Positions 1 through 8,082 of a stretch of 37,353 nt of DNA are shown piece by piece; within the stretch, counting starts at the first letter, position 1; each line of letters starts with the position of its first letter. The position numbers and the translations under genes were made by a program. The stretch covers positions 1-37,353 of the forward strand of contig CAKZUP010000011.1 of the NCBI GenBank assembly GCA_937922945.1. The letters are read 5' to 3'. The notes beneath the pieces were generated by a model, which searched no databases, was not told where the DNA came from, and saw only the letters and a program-made list of their open reading frames with translations. Origin of the DNA: an uncultured Granulosicoccaceae bacterium. GTDB lineage: Bacteria; Pseudomonadota; Gammaproteobacteria; Granulosicoccales; Granulosicoccaceae.

Positions 1-2183
1 AGTAACGCGGTTAATTCTTCCATCTCAAACGCTTTCTTATCAAGCGGCTTGAGCGCACCATTCGGGCTTGCGAGAATCACAATATCGGCTTCACTGGTGC
101 GGTATACAACGTAGTCTTCAAATTCTGCATCCAGCGCATTAAATACGGTACCAACCAAATCCATATCGATTTCGTACAGATGTATCCACTGTGCGAATAA
201 CCCGTCTGCTTTCAAGTGTCGTTTAATTCGGCTATAAAATTCCTGAGAAAACAAAGTAGACACACCACTAACCCACGGGTTAGGTGGCTCTGAAATGATA
301 ATGTCGTACTCTTTACCGTGCGAAGAGAAAAACGTTTTGGCATCTTCTACGTGCAAATGGCTGCGCGGATCGTCATAGGCCTTGCTATTCATTGGTTGGA
401 ATAGCTTCGCGCCTTCCAATACCTTCGCTTCCATCTCTATGGTGTCAACACTTTCAATTATGGAGCTGGTTAACAGTGTATGTGTAGACATACCTGAACC
501 CATGCCGATGATCGCAGCTTCCTTTGCATCTGGTTTTTGAAATAGCGGATACGCTGAAATAAGAATCTGCGTTGATTCATCACCTGATCTTGGCTCATCA
601 GGATTCATATTAATGCTAGCGTCTGTCTTGCCGTTGTTTTTAATAACGCGCAAACCTGAATCTCTGGCATCACCAACAGTCACGGTACTGGTTTTCCCAT
701 CACTATGATAGATGGTCTCAGTGACAGCGACCGTATTACCCGCACGATAAACGCCAGAAGACAACCGATTAACGTCAAGTTGTACCAGCAATGCAGCAAC
801 GGTAAATAGAAACAATGAAATGGTGGAAAAAGCGTACCTACGCTTGGGCAGTGTTGGTAACTTTGATGGGATAAAACCGAGTAAGTACAACCCAAGCCCA
901 ATATCAGTAACGGCGCCCAATACAATCAGACTTTTCAAACCGAGCATAGGTAGAATCACATGCACCGACAAGAATATGCCTATAATCGCACCGAGCGTGT
1001 TTGCGGAATAGACATACCCAACGCCTTTTTCTCTTTTACTGGTCTTGAGTATGAGTCTGGTTATAAGGGGCAATGTCATACCAGCACAAAAAGTAGCCGG
1101 TAACATAATCGCCATGGCGATTAAACCACTAAAGATTAAATGCACGCCATACGTGCTCTCCTTGCGCACGAATGAATCCATGAGAAATGCCATCCAGTCG
1201 AAGCTAAAATGGTATAGCCACAATGAAAGCACGGCTGCCAAGGCCATGGCGACCTGAACATAGCCTAGAAAAACACGCGAATTCTCGAACGTATCAATTC
1301 TATTTCTTATCCATAACCCGCCTAACGCGATACCAAGAATAAAAGAGGCCAGCATTAATTCAAAGGAATGCGTTGAACCACCCAACACCAGTACCAGCAT
1401 CCGAATCCATCCAATTTCATACATGAACGAAGACAGACCCGTCATAAAGGCGATAAAAAGTAGAATGCCCGGCAAGACTGCAGGCTGTGTGGAAGTTTTC
1501 GTGTTTTCCACAACCTTGGGTTCAATCACTTCCTTTGGATCGATGTAATTTTTACACAGCGACCAAACCAGTAACGCCAGCACAAGATTGAGTAATCCGG
1601 CGGTAAGCATGGTACCGGGTAAACCGACCCAGCCAATAAAAACAAACGAGCTTGCCAGTACACCAAAAACGGCGCCGAAGCTGTTTGTAAAATACAACAT
1701 GGATAAGGTGTATCCCGGACGTTCCGGAAAATGGCGAAGTATCCCACCGACCATGAGCGGAAATGTCATTCCGAGCAAGACGGACTGAGGAAAAATTAGC
1801 AGCGATGCCACACCCCACTTAATGGCCACAACGGCAATTGGCGTGTGTCCTAAACCAGAAATCAACTGGCTGAATGTTAGATCGGTAACGGTGGTAAACA
1901 CGCTGTGGAACACAACCGCCAATATACCTATAATCGCCTCAACCACGGCATAGCCAATCAGCAACCGACGCCAACGGTGTAAAAAGAAGCCACTGGCTAA
2001 ACTACCCAGCGCCATCCCTCCCATGAAAATCGCCAGCACGAGCGTTTGTGCGTAGGCGGCATGGCCGAGAAACAACTTAAGGTAGTGGCTCCAAATCGAT
2101 TGATAAATTAATCCTGAAAAGCCGGATAGGAAAAACAACGCGAAAAAGAGTGCCTTGCGTGACTGGGGCATTAGCGAATCCAT
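1..2183 (-). CDS. Fused polytopic membrane / spermidine synthase-like protein (partial, runs off left edge)
   Basis: An open frame runs from ATG at 2183 to the window edge (at least 727 codons, C-terminus missing). The N-terminal ~500 residues are a series of hydrophobic helices typical of fused MFS/spermidine-synthase proteins (starts MDSLMPQSRKALFFALFFLS). The C-terminal part is a Rossmann methyltransferase-like fold with a glycine-rich SAM-site motif (IIGMGSGMSTHTL), an acidic strand end (VDTIEME) and DIIISEPPNPWVSG. In true SpeE enzymes the last motif carries the catalytic Asp (DSxDP); here Glu632 stands in that region, so polyamine synthesis should not be assumed. No good Shine-Dalgarno precedes the chosen start, and an ATG four codons in is an alternative. 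Family assignment is firm, function is not. Confidence 0.85.
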   Translation of the reverse strand, partial: MDSLMPQSRKALFFALFFLSGFSGLIYQSIWSHYLKLFLGHAAYAQTLVLAIFMGGMALGSLASGFFLHRWRRLLIGYAVVEAIIGILAVVFHSVFTTVTDLTFSQLISGLGHTPIAVVAIKWGVASLLIFPQSVLLGMTFPLMVGGILRHFPERPGYTLSMLYFTNSFGAVFGVLASSFVFIGWVGLPGTMLTAGLLNLVLALLVWSLCKNYIDPKEVIEPKVVENTKTSTQPAVLPGILLFIAFMTGLSSFMYEIGWIRMLVLVLGGSTHSFELMLASFILGIALGGLWIRNRIDTFENSRVFLGYVQVAMALAAVLSLWLYHFSFDWMAFLMDSFVRKESTYGVHLIFSGLIAMAIMLPATFCAGMTLPLITRLILKTSKREKGVGYVYSANTLGAIIGIFLSVHVILPMLGLKSLIVLGAVTDIGLGLYLLGFIPSKLPTLPKRRYAFSTISLFLFTVAALLVQLDVNRLSSGVYRAGNTVAVTETIYHSDGKTSTVTVGDARDSGLRVIKNNGKTDASINMNPDEPRSGDESTQILISAYPLFQKPDAKEAAIIGMGSGMSTHTLLTSSIIESVDTIEMEAKVLEGAKLFQPMNSKAYDDPRSHLHVEDAKTFFSSHGKEYDIIISEPPNPWVSGVSTLFSQEFYSRIKRHLKADGLFAQWIHLYEIDMDLVGTVFNALDAEFEDYVVYRTSEADIVILASPNGALKPLDKKAFEMEELTAL

Positions 2184-2244
2184 AAAGAACAATTAAACCG
2201 GTAGTAAAGCAACGCACTAGTCCTGCACGTGTTGCCTTGTCACA

Positions 2245-2271
2245 AGATGTCTGACTGCAACCCAGACATCT
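2245..2271. promoter_or_regulatory. 9-bp perfect inverted repeat upstream of the membrane/SpeE-like gene
   Basis: AGATGTCTG (2245-2253) and CAGACATCT (2263-2271) are perfect inverted arms around a 9-nt loop. The repeat lies 62 bp upstream of the start at 2183, in the 319-bp gap between two divergent genes (2184-2502). No run of T follows it, so an operator or 5'-UTR hairpin is likelier than a terminator. I see no gene in the rest of the gap. Confidence 0.4.
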
Positions 2272-2502
2272 CTTCAGGAAATGACCGATTACAAAGGCTA
2301 AGCAAAGCAGAACTCATGCCATACAACAGGCATATTCCCCCTGCAAAAACAATAGGTTACGAAATTTCCAATAAAGTAGAAGTAGATCAAGCTTAGTCTT
2401 GTAAGAGACGTTGGCGAATGTGACATCCTGTGTCGATATGCTTGAGCAATCGCGAACCGGGCATATCATCTAGTTTCTTAGATAAGCAAAGAGACAGATC
2501 AC

Positions 2503-2967
2503 ATGATTGATAGCAGTAAAAGACGCTCGTTGAAATCCATAACGGCAATAGCGGCTGCGCCGTTCGTTCCACTAACAGCCATGTCCGGTGTGAGCTTTGC
2601 CAGCGATAAAGGAACGCAGGAGAACGCAAAAAACATAATCAACGATGCAGGGCTTGAAATACGACTAGAGCTCGGGGACGAGCCACATATGCGCGTGACT
2701 AACGCGACTGACAGGTTGACTATTTTAAGGCAAATTAATCCAGGCGTAGTTCATGTTGGTGATACAACCTACCATTTGAACCATGCATTATTGGGAAGCG
2801 CATACGCTATTGGTGCAGGTGGCAGCAGATTGCTGCCGATTAGTAAAACGATAGATTCATCTGAAACCGCTGCGGTTAATAGCCGCAAACCACTAAGGCT
2901 TGCAACACTAACCGCCAATACCCAAAGCGGACGACAATTACAGGCTTCGCGCGTGTTTTTTGCATAG
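2503..2967 (+). CDS. Small exported protein of unknown function with twin-arginine-like signal
   Basis: A 154-residue ORF starting MIDSSKRRSLKSITAIAAAP. The KRRSLK motif followed by a hydrophobic stretch to about residue 33 looks like a Tat or Sec signal; the mature part begins near SFASDKG. The mature domain is about 120 residues, without cysteines, with a pattern of short beta strands (LEIRLELGDEPHMRVTNATD) and a Gly/Ala-rich middle. I do not recognise a family. An AGAGACAG stretch just upstream may act as ribosome-binding site. It is transcribed divergently from the membrane/SpeE-like gene and converges on the catabolic operon, separated by a short hairpin. Signal and codon pattern support a real gene; the function is unknown. 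Confidence 0.65.
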   Translation: MIDSSKRRSLKSITAIAAAPFVPLTAMSGVSFASDKGTQENAKNIINDAGLEIRLELGDEPHMRVTNATDRLTILRQINPGVVHVGDTTYHLNHALLGSAYAIGAGGSRLLPISKTIDSSETAAVNSRKPLRLATLTANTQSGRQLQASRVFFA

Positions 2968-2999
2968 CGCCCTGCTAAGCATACCAAGCGATGTTGATC

Positions 3000-3020
3000 G
3001 GCCAACTCGGTTGGCCTTTC
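3000..3020. terminator. Short hairpin between convergent genes, weak terminator candidate
   Basis: GGCCAAC (3000-3006) pairs with GTTGGCC (3010-3016) across a TCG loop and is followed by TTTC. It sits between the ends of the plus-strand exported protein and the minus-strand operon, where a bidirectional terminator would be expected. The T-run is short. Confidence 0.45.
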
Positions 3021-3091
3021 AGCAGCTGTGGCTAAATGACACTGAGAGCATGGCAAGCTCTCGTTTACGAGCCGAAAAATACTGGCAGCAA

Positions 3092-4219
3092 CTATGTTTT
3101 TAGTAAAGCAACGCCGTCTGCCATTGAACGCAGCTTGGCATAAGCAATATCCGGATCAACAGAACCAAAACCTGCAAACGTTCCAAATCCACAATCGGAA
3201 CCGGCTATCACTCTGTCCTCACCGACAATATTGATAAACCGCTCCAACCGTTGAACAATCAGCTGTGGGTGTTCAACAAAATTAGTCGTGGTGTCCAATA
3301 CACCCGGAACCAATACTTTACTATCGGGTATTTCTGTTGCTCTGTCTCTGAACACGGTCCATTCATGGGCATGGCGCGGATTAGAGGTTTCGAATAGCAC
3401 ATAACGCGCTTTCGCATTCATAAGCGTGCTAAACATCGTATTCATATCGATATCGCATACGTGTGGCCCTTCGTAGTTGCCCCAACAAATATGTATGCGT
3501 ACCTTTTCCTCGGGAATATTTTGCAGCGCGTGATTTAGAGCTGCAACGTGCATATCAGCGACCTTGACAAACTCTGCATCGCTTAAGTCTTCAAACAACA
3601 TGTGTCTGGATAATGCCAGATCGGGGCAATCCAGTTGCAAATCCAGCCCTGCTGCAACAATGGTTTCGTACTCTTGTTGCATTGCATCGGCTAGCGCCTC
3701 CAAGTACGATTCTCGATTTTTATAGAATTCATTCTGCAAAAACAATGAGATAACACCGGGTGATGCGGCGTTCATAAAGCCTCTTTTGGCTCCATGTAAG
3801 CTCATTGCTGAGGTTAAATTCGAAATGTCTTTATTAAGTTCGTCCTGGCCTTTGGATTTTACTTCTCCAGTGCATTTAGGCCGTGCATACTGCGGGGTAC
3901 CACCATCGTCCGCTAGCCGTTTCAAAAAACCCGGGAAGCGTTTCAAGTCCCCGGGTGCGTTTCTTTCGCTATCGCCGGAAAAACCGGTATACCGGTCTTT
4001 AACATAAGTTGCATAGGATATTTTAGATGTCTCACCGTCTGACACTATATCGACACCCGCTTCCACCTGTTTTCTAACGGTGTCTGAGCAAGCCTGCGTC
4101 ATGCATTGGTCGAACGCGTTCTGATCGTACGCCTGCTCATGTTCTCGAGCAAATATAAAATCGACTACATCTTGTGTGCGTGGTAGCGATCCTACGTGTG
4201 TGGTTTGAACTTTTGACAT
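3092..4219 (-). CDS. MetE C-terminal-domain family protein (zinc methyltransferase/lyase core) in a catabolic operon
   Basis: 375 residues matching the stand-alone catalytic (C-terminal) half of cobalamin-independent methionine synthase; the MetE N-terminal half is absent. Visible motifs: TTHVGSLPR (residues 6-14), DGE at 61-63, QLDCPDLA (195-202) and the probable zinc ligands H243 and C245 (HIC), E277 and C343 (AGSDCGFG). Members of this family move methyl groups to thiols or, as in epoxyalkane:CoM transferase, make or break C-S bonds. It is the last gene of the 11-gene operon, 64 bp after the bicupin, with AGGG as likely ribosome-binding site. The context argues for a catabolic demethylase or lyase rather than housekeeping methionine synthesis; this is inference. 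Confidence 0.85.
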   Translation of the reverse strand: MSKVQTTHVGSLPRTQDVVDFIFAREHEQAYDQNAFDQCMTQACSDTVRKQVEAGVDIVSDGETSKISYATYVKDRYTGFSGDSERNAPGDLKRFPGFLKRLADDGGTPQYARPKCTGEVKSKGQDELNKDISNLTSAMSLHGAKRGFMNAASPGVISLFLQNEFYKNRESYLEALADAMQQEYETIVAAGLDLQLDCPDLALSRHMLFEDLSDAEFVKVADMHVAALNHALQNIPEEKVRIHICWGNYEGPHVCDIDMNTMFSTLMNAKARYVLFETSNPRHAHEWTVFRDRATEIPDSKVLVPGVLDTTTNFVEHPQLIVQRLERFINIVGEDRVIAGSDCGFGTFAGFGSVDPDIAYAKLRSMADGVALLKT

Positions 4220-4283
4220 CGGAAAACCCTGCTATCGGAATGAAAGACGATTAAAAAAATTTATTAACAATGTAACGTGTTGA

Positions 4284-5285
4284 TTAAGCCAGCTCGGGTG
4301 GCAACTGGGTCGCACCAGCCGGGTCATCGTTACTATAAACTCTAAACAAACTGGCTTCACCACTCATGGATGGTTCCAGAGAATGACTTAACCCCGGTGG
4401 AACAGCGCACGTGTCGCCCGGTGCAAGAATAGCCTCACCATTATTCTGGCCGTTGTTCTGGCCGTTGTCCCAGCGTAGTCGCCAATGGCCGCGCATCACC
4501 ATAAGCACTTCGTGTTTATCCACCGAATATGAACGATTCGGGATGGACTCTCTGGAGATAAAATCCAGATCGAACCCTGGGCGATCCGGTATCACTGCAT
4601 TAGCGCCAATAACCTGTACAGGCTGCTGATCGGACAAGGCCATAAGGTCGTTGTAACGCGCAACAAAGTTGGGCACAATCTGGGCAGCTGTAAACTCAGG
4701 AAAAGCGGCCAACACTTCATCGCTCAGAACCGGCATTGGTTTTACACCCGCGGGTAATGTCTGGCCTTGCTTAGTGTCGTACAGGCATTTATTGTCGCCT
4801 AACACCAAACCATGAGCACTGGCCTCTTCTATCACTTGTGGCGCCCAATCAACTCCACCTCCAGCATCATCACCACCCAAGATGGCCATGATCATGCCGT
4901 AGTCGGTACCGACATTTTCAAACCCCCTGAAGATACCAGTGGGTATATTGATAATGTCACCCTCGTCCAGCGTTACCTCACCTGCATCACCGTGTCTGCC
5001 CCAAAAGAAACGCCAACGACCTTTAAGCACGAAAAACACTTCCGCTGTAGTGTGTACATGCAATGAGTTTCTGCACTTTGGTGGTTGGCCTGCAGCGCCA
5101 ATATTAAAACCGGGTGTCTCGGCAATATGGACATGCTGATCAGGACTTTCTGATACGCCACCGCCAATGATCGTAAAGTTTTCTTTCTGGTCTGAACCGG
5201 GTGTATGCGCATCGATAAAAGCCGTTTTACACGGCTTTAATTCACCATAGCGAACGATGCGTTCCCGCATTTGTTGAGGTGTCAT
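4284..5285 (-). CDS. Bicupin protein, possible dioxygenase/isomerase of the catabolic operon
   Basis: 333 residues with two cupin domains (about 35-140 and 205-320). The first has the HxH...E half of a metal site (H76, H78, E82), but its second motif has Arg120 where His is usual (PTGIFRGFEN). The second domain has lost HxH (SYSVDKHE) but keeps a His in VPPGLSHSLE. This resembles bicupins with one working metal site. The start ATG overlaps the upstream stop (ATGA), so translation is coupled to the double-SnoaL gene. A Gln/Asn-Gly stretch near residue 275 comes from a 12-bp tandem duplication (4444-4467). Substrate unknown; binding without catalysis is possible. Confidence 0.85.
   Translation of the reverse strand: MTPQQMRERIVRYGELKPCKTAFIDAHTPGSDQKENFTIIGGGVSESPDQHVHIAETPGFNIGAAGQPPKCRNSLHVHTTAEVFFVLKGRWRFFWGRHGDAGEVTLDEGDIINIPTGIFRGFENVGTDYGMIMAILGGDDAGGGVDWAPQVIEEASAHGLVLGDNKCLYDTKQGQTLPAGVKPMPVLSDEVLAAFPEFTAAQIVPNFVARYNDLMALSDQQPVQVIGANAVIPDRPGFDLDFISRESIPNRSYSVDKHEVLMVMRGHWRLRWDNGQNNGQNNGEAILAPGDTCAVPPGLSHSLEPSMSGEASLFRVYSNDDPAGATQLPPELA
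4444..4467. repeat. 12-bp in-frame tandem duplication inside the bicupin gene
   Basis: TTCTGGCCGTTG occurs twice back to back (4444-4455, 4456-4467). It encodes a duplicated Asn-Gly-Gln-Asn segment in a loop of the second cupin domain. The copies are identical, which suggests a recent slippage event. Confidence 0.85.
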
Positions 5286-6286
5286 TCAAATGTACCGGTT
5301 TGCATCAGTATCTGTTTCCAGATAGCAACTTCATCAATCAACGCACATTCACGCCGAATGGAATAACCCTCTTCTCCGAAAGGACCGTACTCGGCATGAC
5401 TAATTCCCATAACGTGAACTTTTGCACCAGTGGGTTCGCCAAACGCACCCCACCCATCATGAATACCATCCAATGACCACCGAACAGCAGCACGTGGTGG
5501 CAGCATGTCAGCATCCATACCAATTTGATGTTGAATGCTGAAGGTTGCATTCGGAAACGATGAACGCAACCCAAGCCAGAACCGGGTAACCGCTGCATGC
5601 GACAAGCCGGATGCGGCTCCAGCATATTCACTTTGCACCGCACGATCGTAGGCACTTGGAACGATTGAAAAATCTTTCTCCATCAGCTGCTTCAGTACGG
5701 CTGCATAACGAGCGCCCCAGGTGTTGTCGTTACCGGTTCCCGTATACGCGCCCTTAATATCAATGTCCGGTGTGAACGGTTTTGCGCAAGCCGATGGCCC
5801 ACCCTCACGCTTAATAAGTTTTTTTGCGAAGGGCTTAGGATGAAAACCAAACTGACGGACTAGGCCGCCGTAGTCTCGAATTAGCCATTCATCGAAAATG
5901 GTATTGTCTTTGGCCGCGCAATCGGCAAGCACGCGAATTTTGAATCGCTTACCAGTGGCTTTACCAAACAGGCCGTCTTGCGTGTGAGTTCCTGTGGTGA
6001 TTATTCTGTGCGATGACAGCAGTTGCGTTTCTGGTGTACCTGACCATATAACATCCTCTCCCAGCAGCTCACGGTCGGGGAATTCATGCACCGTGGCCAT
6101 GGTGCTTGCGATAACTTCTTGATTGCCACGCTGTACACCCATCGGGCTCCTAACCGGTATATCGTCAGAATAATAATGATTAAGTGTACCGATACCACGA
6201 TCTTCCCAGATTTCTTTCGTGATACCGATAATGTAGTCGGGGAAGTCTTTCCAACGGTTGTCAAAGTTATGCATTGTTCCATCCAT
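5282..6286 (-). CDS. Protein with two SnoaL/NTF2-like domains
   Basis: 334 residues with two NTF2-like halves: about 8-150 (KEIWEDRGIGTLNHYYSDDI through DEWLIRDYGGLVRQFG) and about 185-330 (AVTRFWLGLRSSFPNATFS, HVMGISHAEYGPFGEEG). SnoaL-type folds act as cyclases, isomerases, hydrolases or dehydratases on small organic substrates, and residues are poorly conserved, so the reaction cannot be read from sequence. The start overlaps the last 20 bases of the LacI gene, and the end overlaps the bicupin start by four bases, showing tight coupling. ATG at 6274 is an alternative start. With the other SnoaL gene of this operon it suggests two related transformations on one pathway. Confidence 0.8.
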   Translation of the reverse strand: MDGTMHNFDNRWKDFPDYIIGITKEIWEDRGIGTLNHYYSDDIPVRSPMGVQRGNQEVIASTMATVHEFPDRELLGEDVIWSGTPETQLLSSHRIITTGTHTQDGLFGKATGKRFKIRVLADCAAKDNTIFDEWLIRDYGGLVRQFGFHPKPFAKKLIKREGGPSACAKPFTPDIDIKGAYTGTGNDNTWGARYAAVLKQLMEKDFSIVPSAYDRAVQSEYAGAASGLSHAAVTRFWLGLRSSFPNATFSIQHQIGMDADMLPPRAAVRWSLDGIHDGWGAFGEPTGAKVHVMGISHAEYGPFGEEGYSIRRECALIDEVAIWKQILMQTGTFE

Positions 6287-7304
6287 CAGGCACTCTTGCG
6301 GAGTTCCTTATAATCAAATCGCCATCGATCTCAATACGGCTCGATGCCGATGCACTATCGTTGATATTGTTGACGAGGGTGTTAACGGTTTCAGACACCA
6401 TTCTATTCAGTGGCTGCCTGATCGTTGTAAGCGAAAAACTGGGCCAGCTGGCAAGATCGACATCGTCGTATCCCACAATGGACACATCTTCGGGTACACG
6501 CAAACCAAATTCATCGCGAATGCATTCCATGACGGCTAATGCCATGTGATCATTCCCGACAAACACGGCATCCGGTATTGGTTTGCCGTTAGTTTTCTCG
6601 CGGCCAAACATCGCACGCGCTGCCTGTTGTGCGGATTCAAAATGATAGTTACCAACTTCGCGATTAAACAGTGGCACACCTTGTTGTTGAAGTTCTGTGA
6701 TAAACCCAAGCTCTCTATCCCGTTGGGTTGATGCCCCTTCCCAACCGGCAATATGGGCAATACGCTGATGGTTGCCGGCAATCAGAAACTGCGCCACTTT
6801 ACGACCACCAAGGATATTGTTAGAGGTAACAGCGGAAAGTGTTTCATCATCCTGGCGGCGATTAAACAGCACCACTGGCACACCACTTTTACGACAACGT
6901 CTGGCTAAATCTGAAGACATGGATGCAGATGCCATAATGATGCCTTCCACTTGGTAGTCCAACAGTTCATCCAGCAGCTGATCGACGTTGTCATCGGTCA
7001 TTGTTGCCATGAAAACCAGCACATGAAAGCCCTGCTGTTGTAAGGCCAATGAGAGTTTCTCTAACGCCTGCGGATAGAACTGATTTTCAAGGTACGCAAC
7101 CACCACACCGATAATTTTGGATTTACCCGTAATGAGTGAACGGGCGAGTATGTTCGGTCGATAGCCAAGCTCGTTGGCAGCCTGTTGTACCTTGGCCGTC
7201 ATTTCGGCTGAGGCGCTGGCACCGGGTGAAAACACACGACTGACTGCCGACTGGCTTACGCCTGCTTTTCTGGCAACGTGCTGTGATGTTATCGCTTCTT
7301 TCAC
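6267..7304 (-). CDS. LacI-family transcriptional regulator of the catabolic operon
   Basis: Classic LacI/GalR architecture: an N-terminal helix-turn-helix and hinge (ITSQHVARKAGVSQSAVSRV, then AANELGYRPNILARSLITG), followed by a periplasmic-binding-like effector domain from about residue 55 (IIGVVVAYLENQFYPQ to the end). I chose GTG at 7304, two bases after the SDR stop, giving 345 residues and the usual short lead into the HTH; an in-frame TTG at 7322 would extend into the SDR gene. It lies inside the operon it probably controls. The palindrome 14403-14418 with a central CG, in the promoter of the first gene, fits a LacI-family operator, so autoregulation and substrate induction are likely (inference). 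Confidence 0.93.
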   Translation of the reverse strand: MKEAITSQHVARKAGVSQSAVSRVFSPGASASAEMTAKVQQAANELGYRPNILARSLITGKSKIIGVVVAYLENQFYPQALEKLSLALQQQGFHVLVFMATMTDDNVDQLLDELLDYQVEGIIMASASMSSDLARRCRKSGVPVVLFNRRQDDETLSAVTSNNILGGRKVAQFLIAGNHQRIAHIAGWEGASTQRDRELGFITELQQQGVPLFNREVGNYHFESAQQAARAMFGREKTNGKPIPDAVFVGNDHMALAVMECIRDEFGLRVPEDVSIVGYDDVDLASWPSFSLTTIRQPLNRMVSETVNTLVNNINDSASASSRIEIDGDLIIRNSARVPDGWNNA

Positions 7305-7306
7305 GC

Positions 7307-8077
7307 CTAACCTGCAGTCCAACCACCATCAACCAATAACGATGTGCCCGTGACCAATGCTGATGCATCGGAAGCCAGAAACACCACGGCACCCATAATG
7401 TCTTCTACCTCACCGACTCTACCGAGCTTTATTTTTTGCTCCAGCCACGCAACTTTTTCCGGATCATCGAAGGTTTGCTTGGTGAGCGGTGTACGGATAA
7501 ACGTTGGACAAATCGTATTAACGCGAATACCCGACGGACCAAGCTCAATGGCCATAGACTTTGTAAACCCTTCTACCGCATGCTTGGTTGCACAGTACAC
7601 CGCACGGTCTAACCCGCCAACATGGGCCATTTGCGAAGAAATGTTGATTAACGAACCTGCTCTAGACTCAGCAACGAGTTGGCGCGCCACCGCTTGGGTT
7701 AAAAAATAGGCTGATTTCACATTCAGGTTGGTCACCTCATCGTAGTCTGCTTCTACCGTGTCAACCGCTGCGCTATGTCGCGCTAATCCAGCACTGTTCA
7801 CCAGAATATCGATAGGGGTTTGTTCAGCCACAACCGCAGCCGTTCGCTCAATGTCAGTGATGTCTAACGGTACGCCACTGGCAGAGAAACCTTTGTCGCG
7901 AAATGCTGCAACACAGTCGTCCAGCTTATCGGCTCTTCTGGCCGCCAAAACAACTTCAGCACCGGCTTCTGCCAGTGCAACCGCCGCTCCCAATCCAATA
8001 CCGGAGGATGCGCCAGTGACTAGCGCGCGCTTTCCAGTTAGTTTAAAGCTGGGTGTGACAGGTAAGTCCATGAACAT
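7307..8077 (-). CDS. Short-chain dehydrogenase/reductase (classical SDR)
   Basis: 256 residues with the full classical SDR set: nucleotide motif TGASSGIG (21-28), NSAG (94-97), catalytic Ser in INISSQ (about 147-148) and YCATK (Tyr161, Lys165), ending in VDGGW. AARR after the second strand (about 45-48) suggests NADP(H) may be accepted, but this is weak. It lies five bases after the HisD-like gene and two bases before the LacI start. It probably oxidises a secondary hydroxyl of the imported compound, working with the HisD-type enzyme. An ATG at 8071 is equally possible as start. Substrate not determinable from sequence. Confidence 0.92.
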   Translation of the reverse strand: MFMDLPVTPSFKLTGKRALVTGASSGIGLGAAVALAEAGAEVVLAARRADKLDDCVAAFRDKGFSASGVPLDITDIERTAAVVAEQTPIDILVNSAGLARHSAAVDTVEADYDEVTNLNVKSAYFLTQAVARQLVAESRAGSLINISSQMAHVGGLDRAVYCATKHAVEGFTKSMAIELGPSGIRVNTICPTFIRTPLTKQTFDDPEKVAWLEQKIKLGRVGEVEDIMGAVVFLASDASALVTGTSLLVDGGWTAG

Positions 8078-8082
8078 ACCGC

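Noticed and set aside
680..1818. Several short ORFs on both strands in the first 2.2 kb
   Set aside because: They lie inside the long minus-strand frame of the membrane/SpeE-like protein, which is open from 2183 to the window edge and has clear domain motifs.
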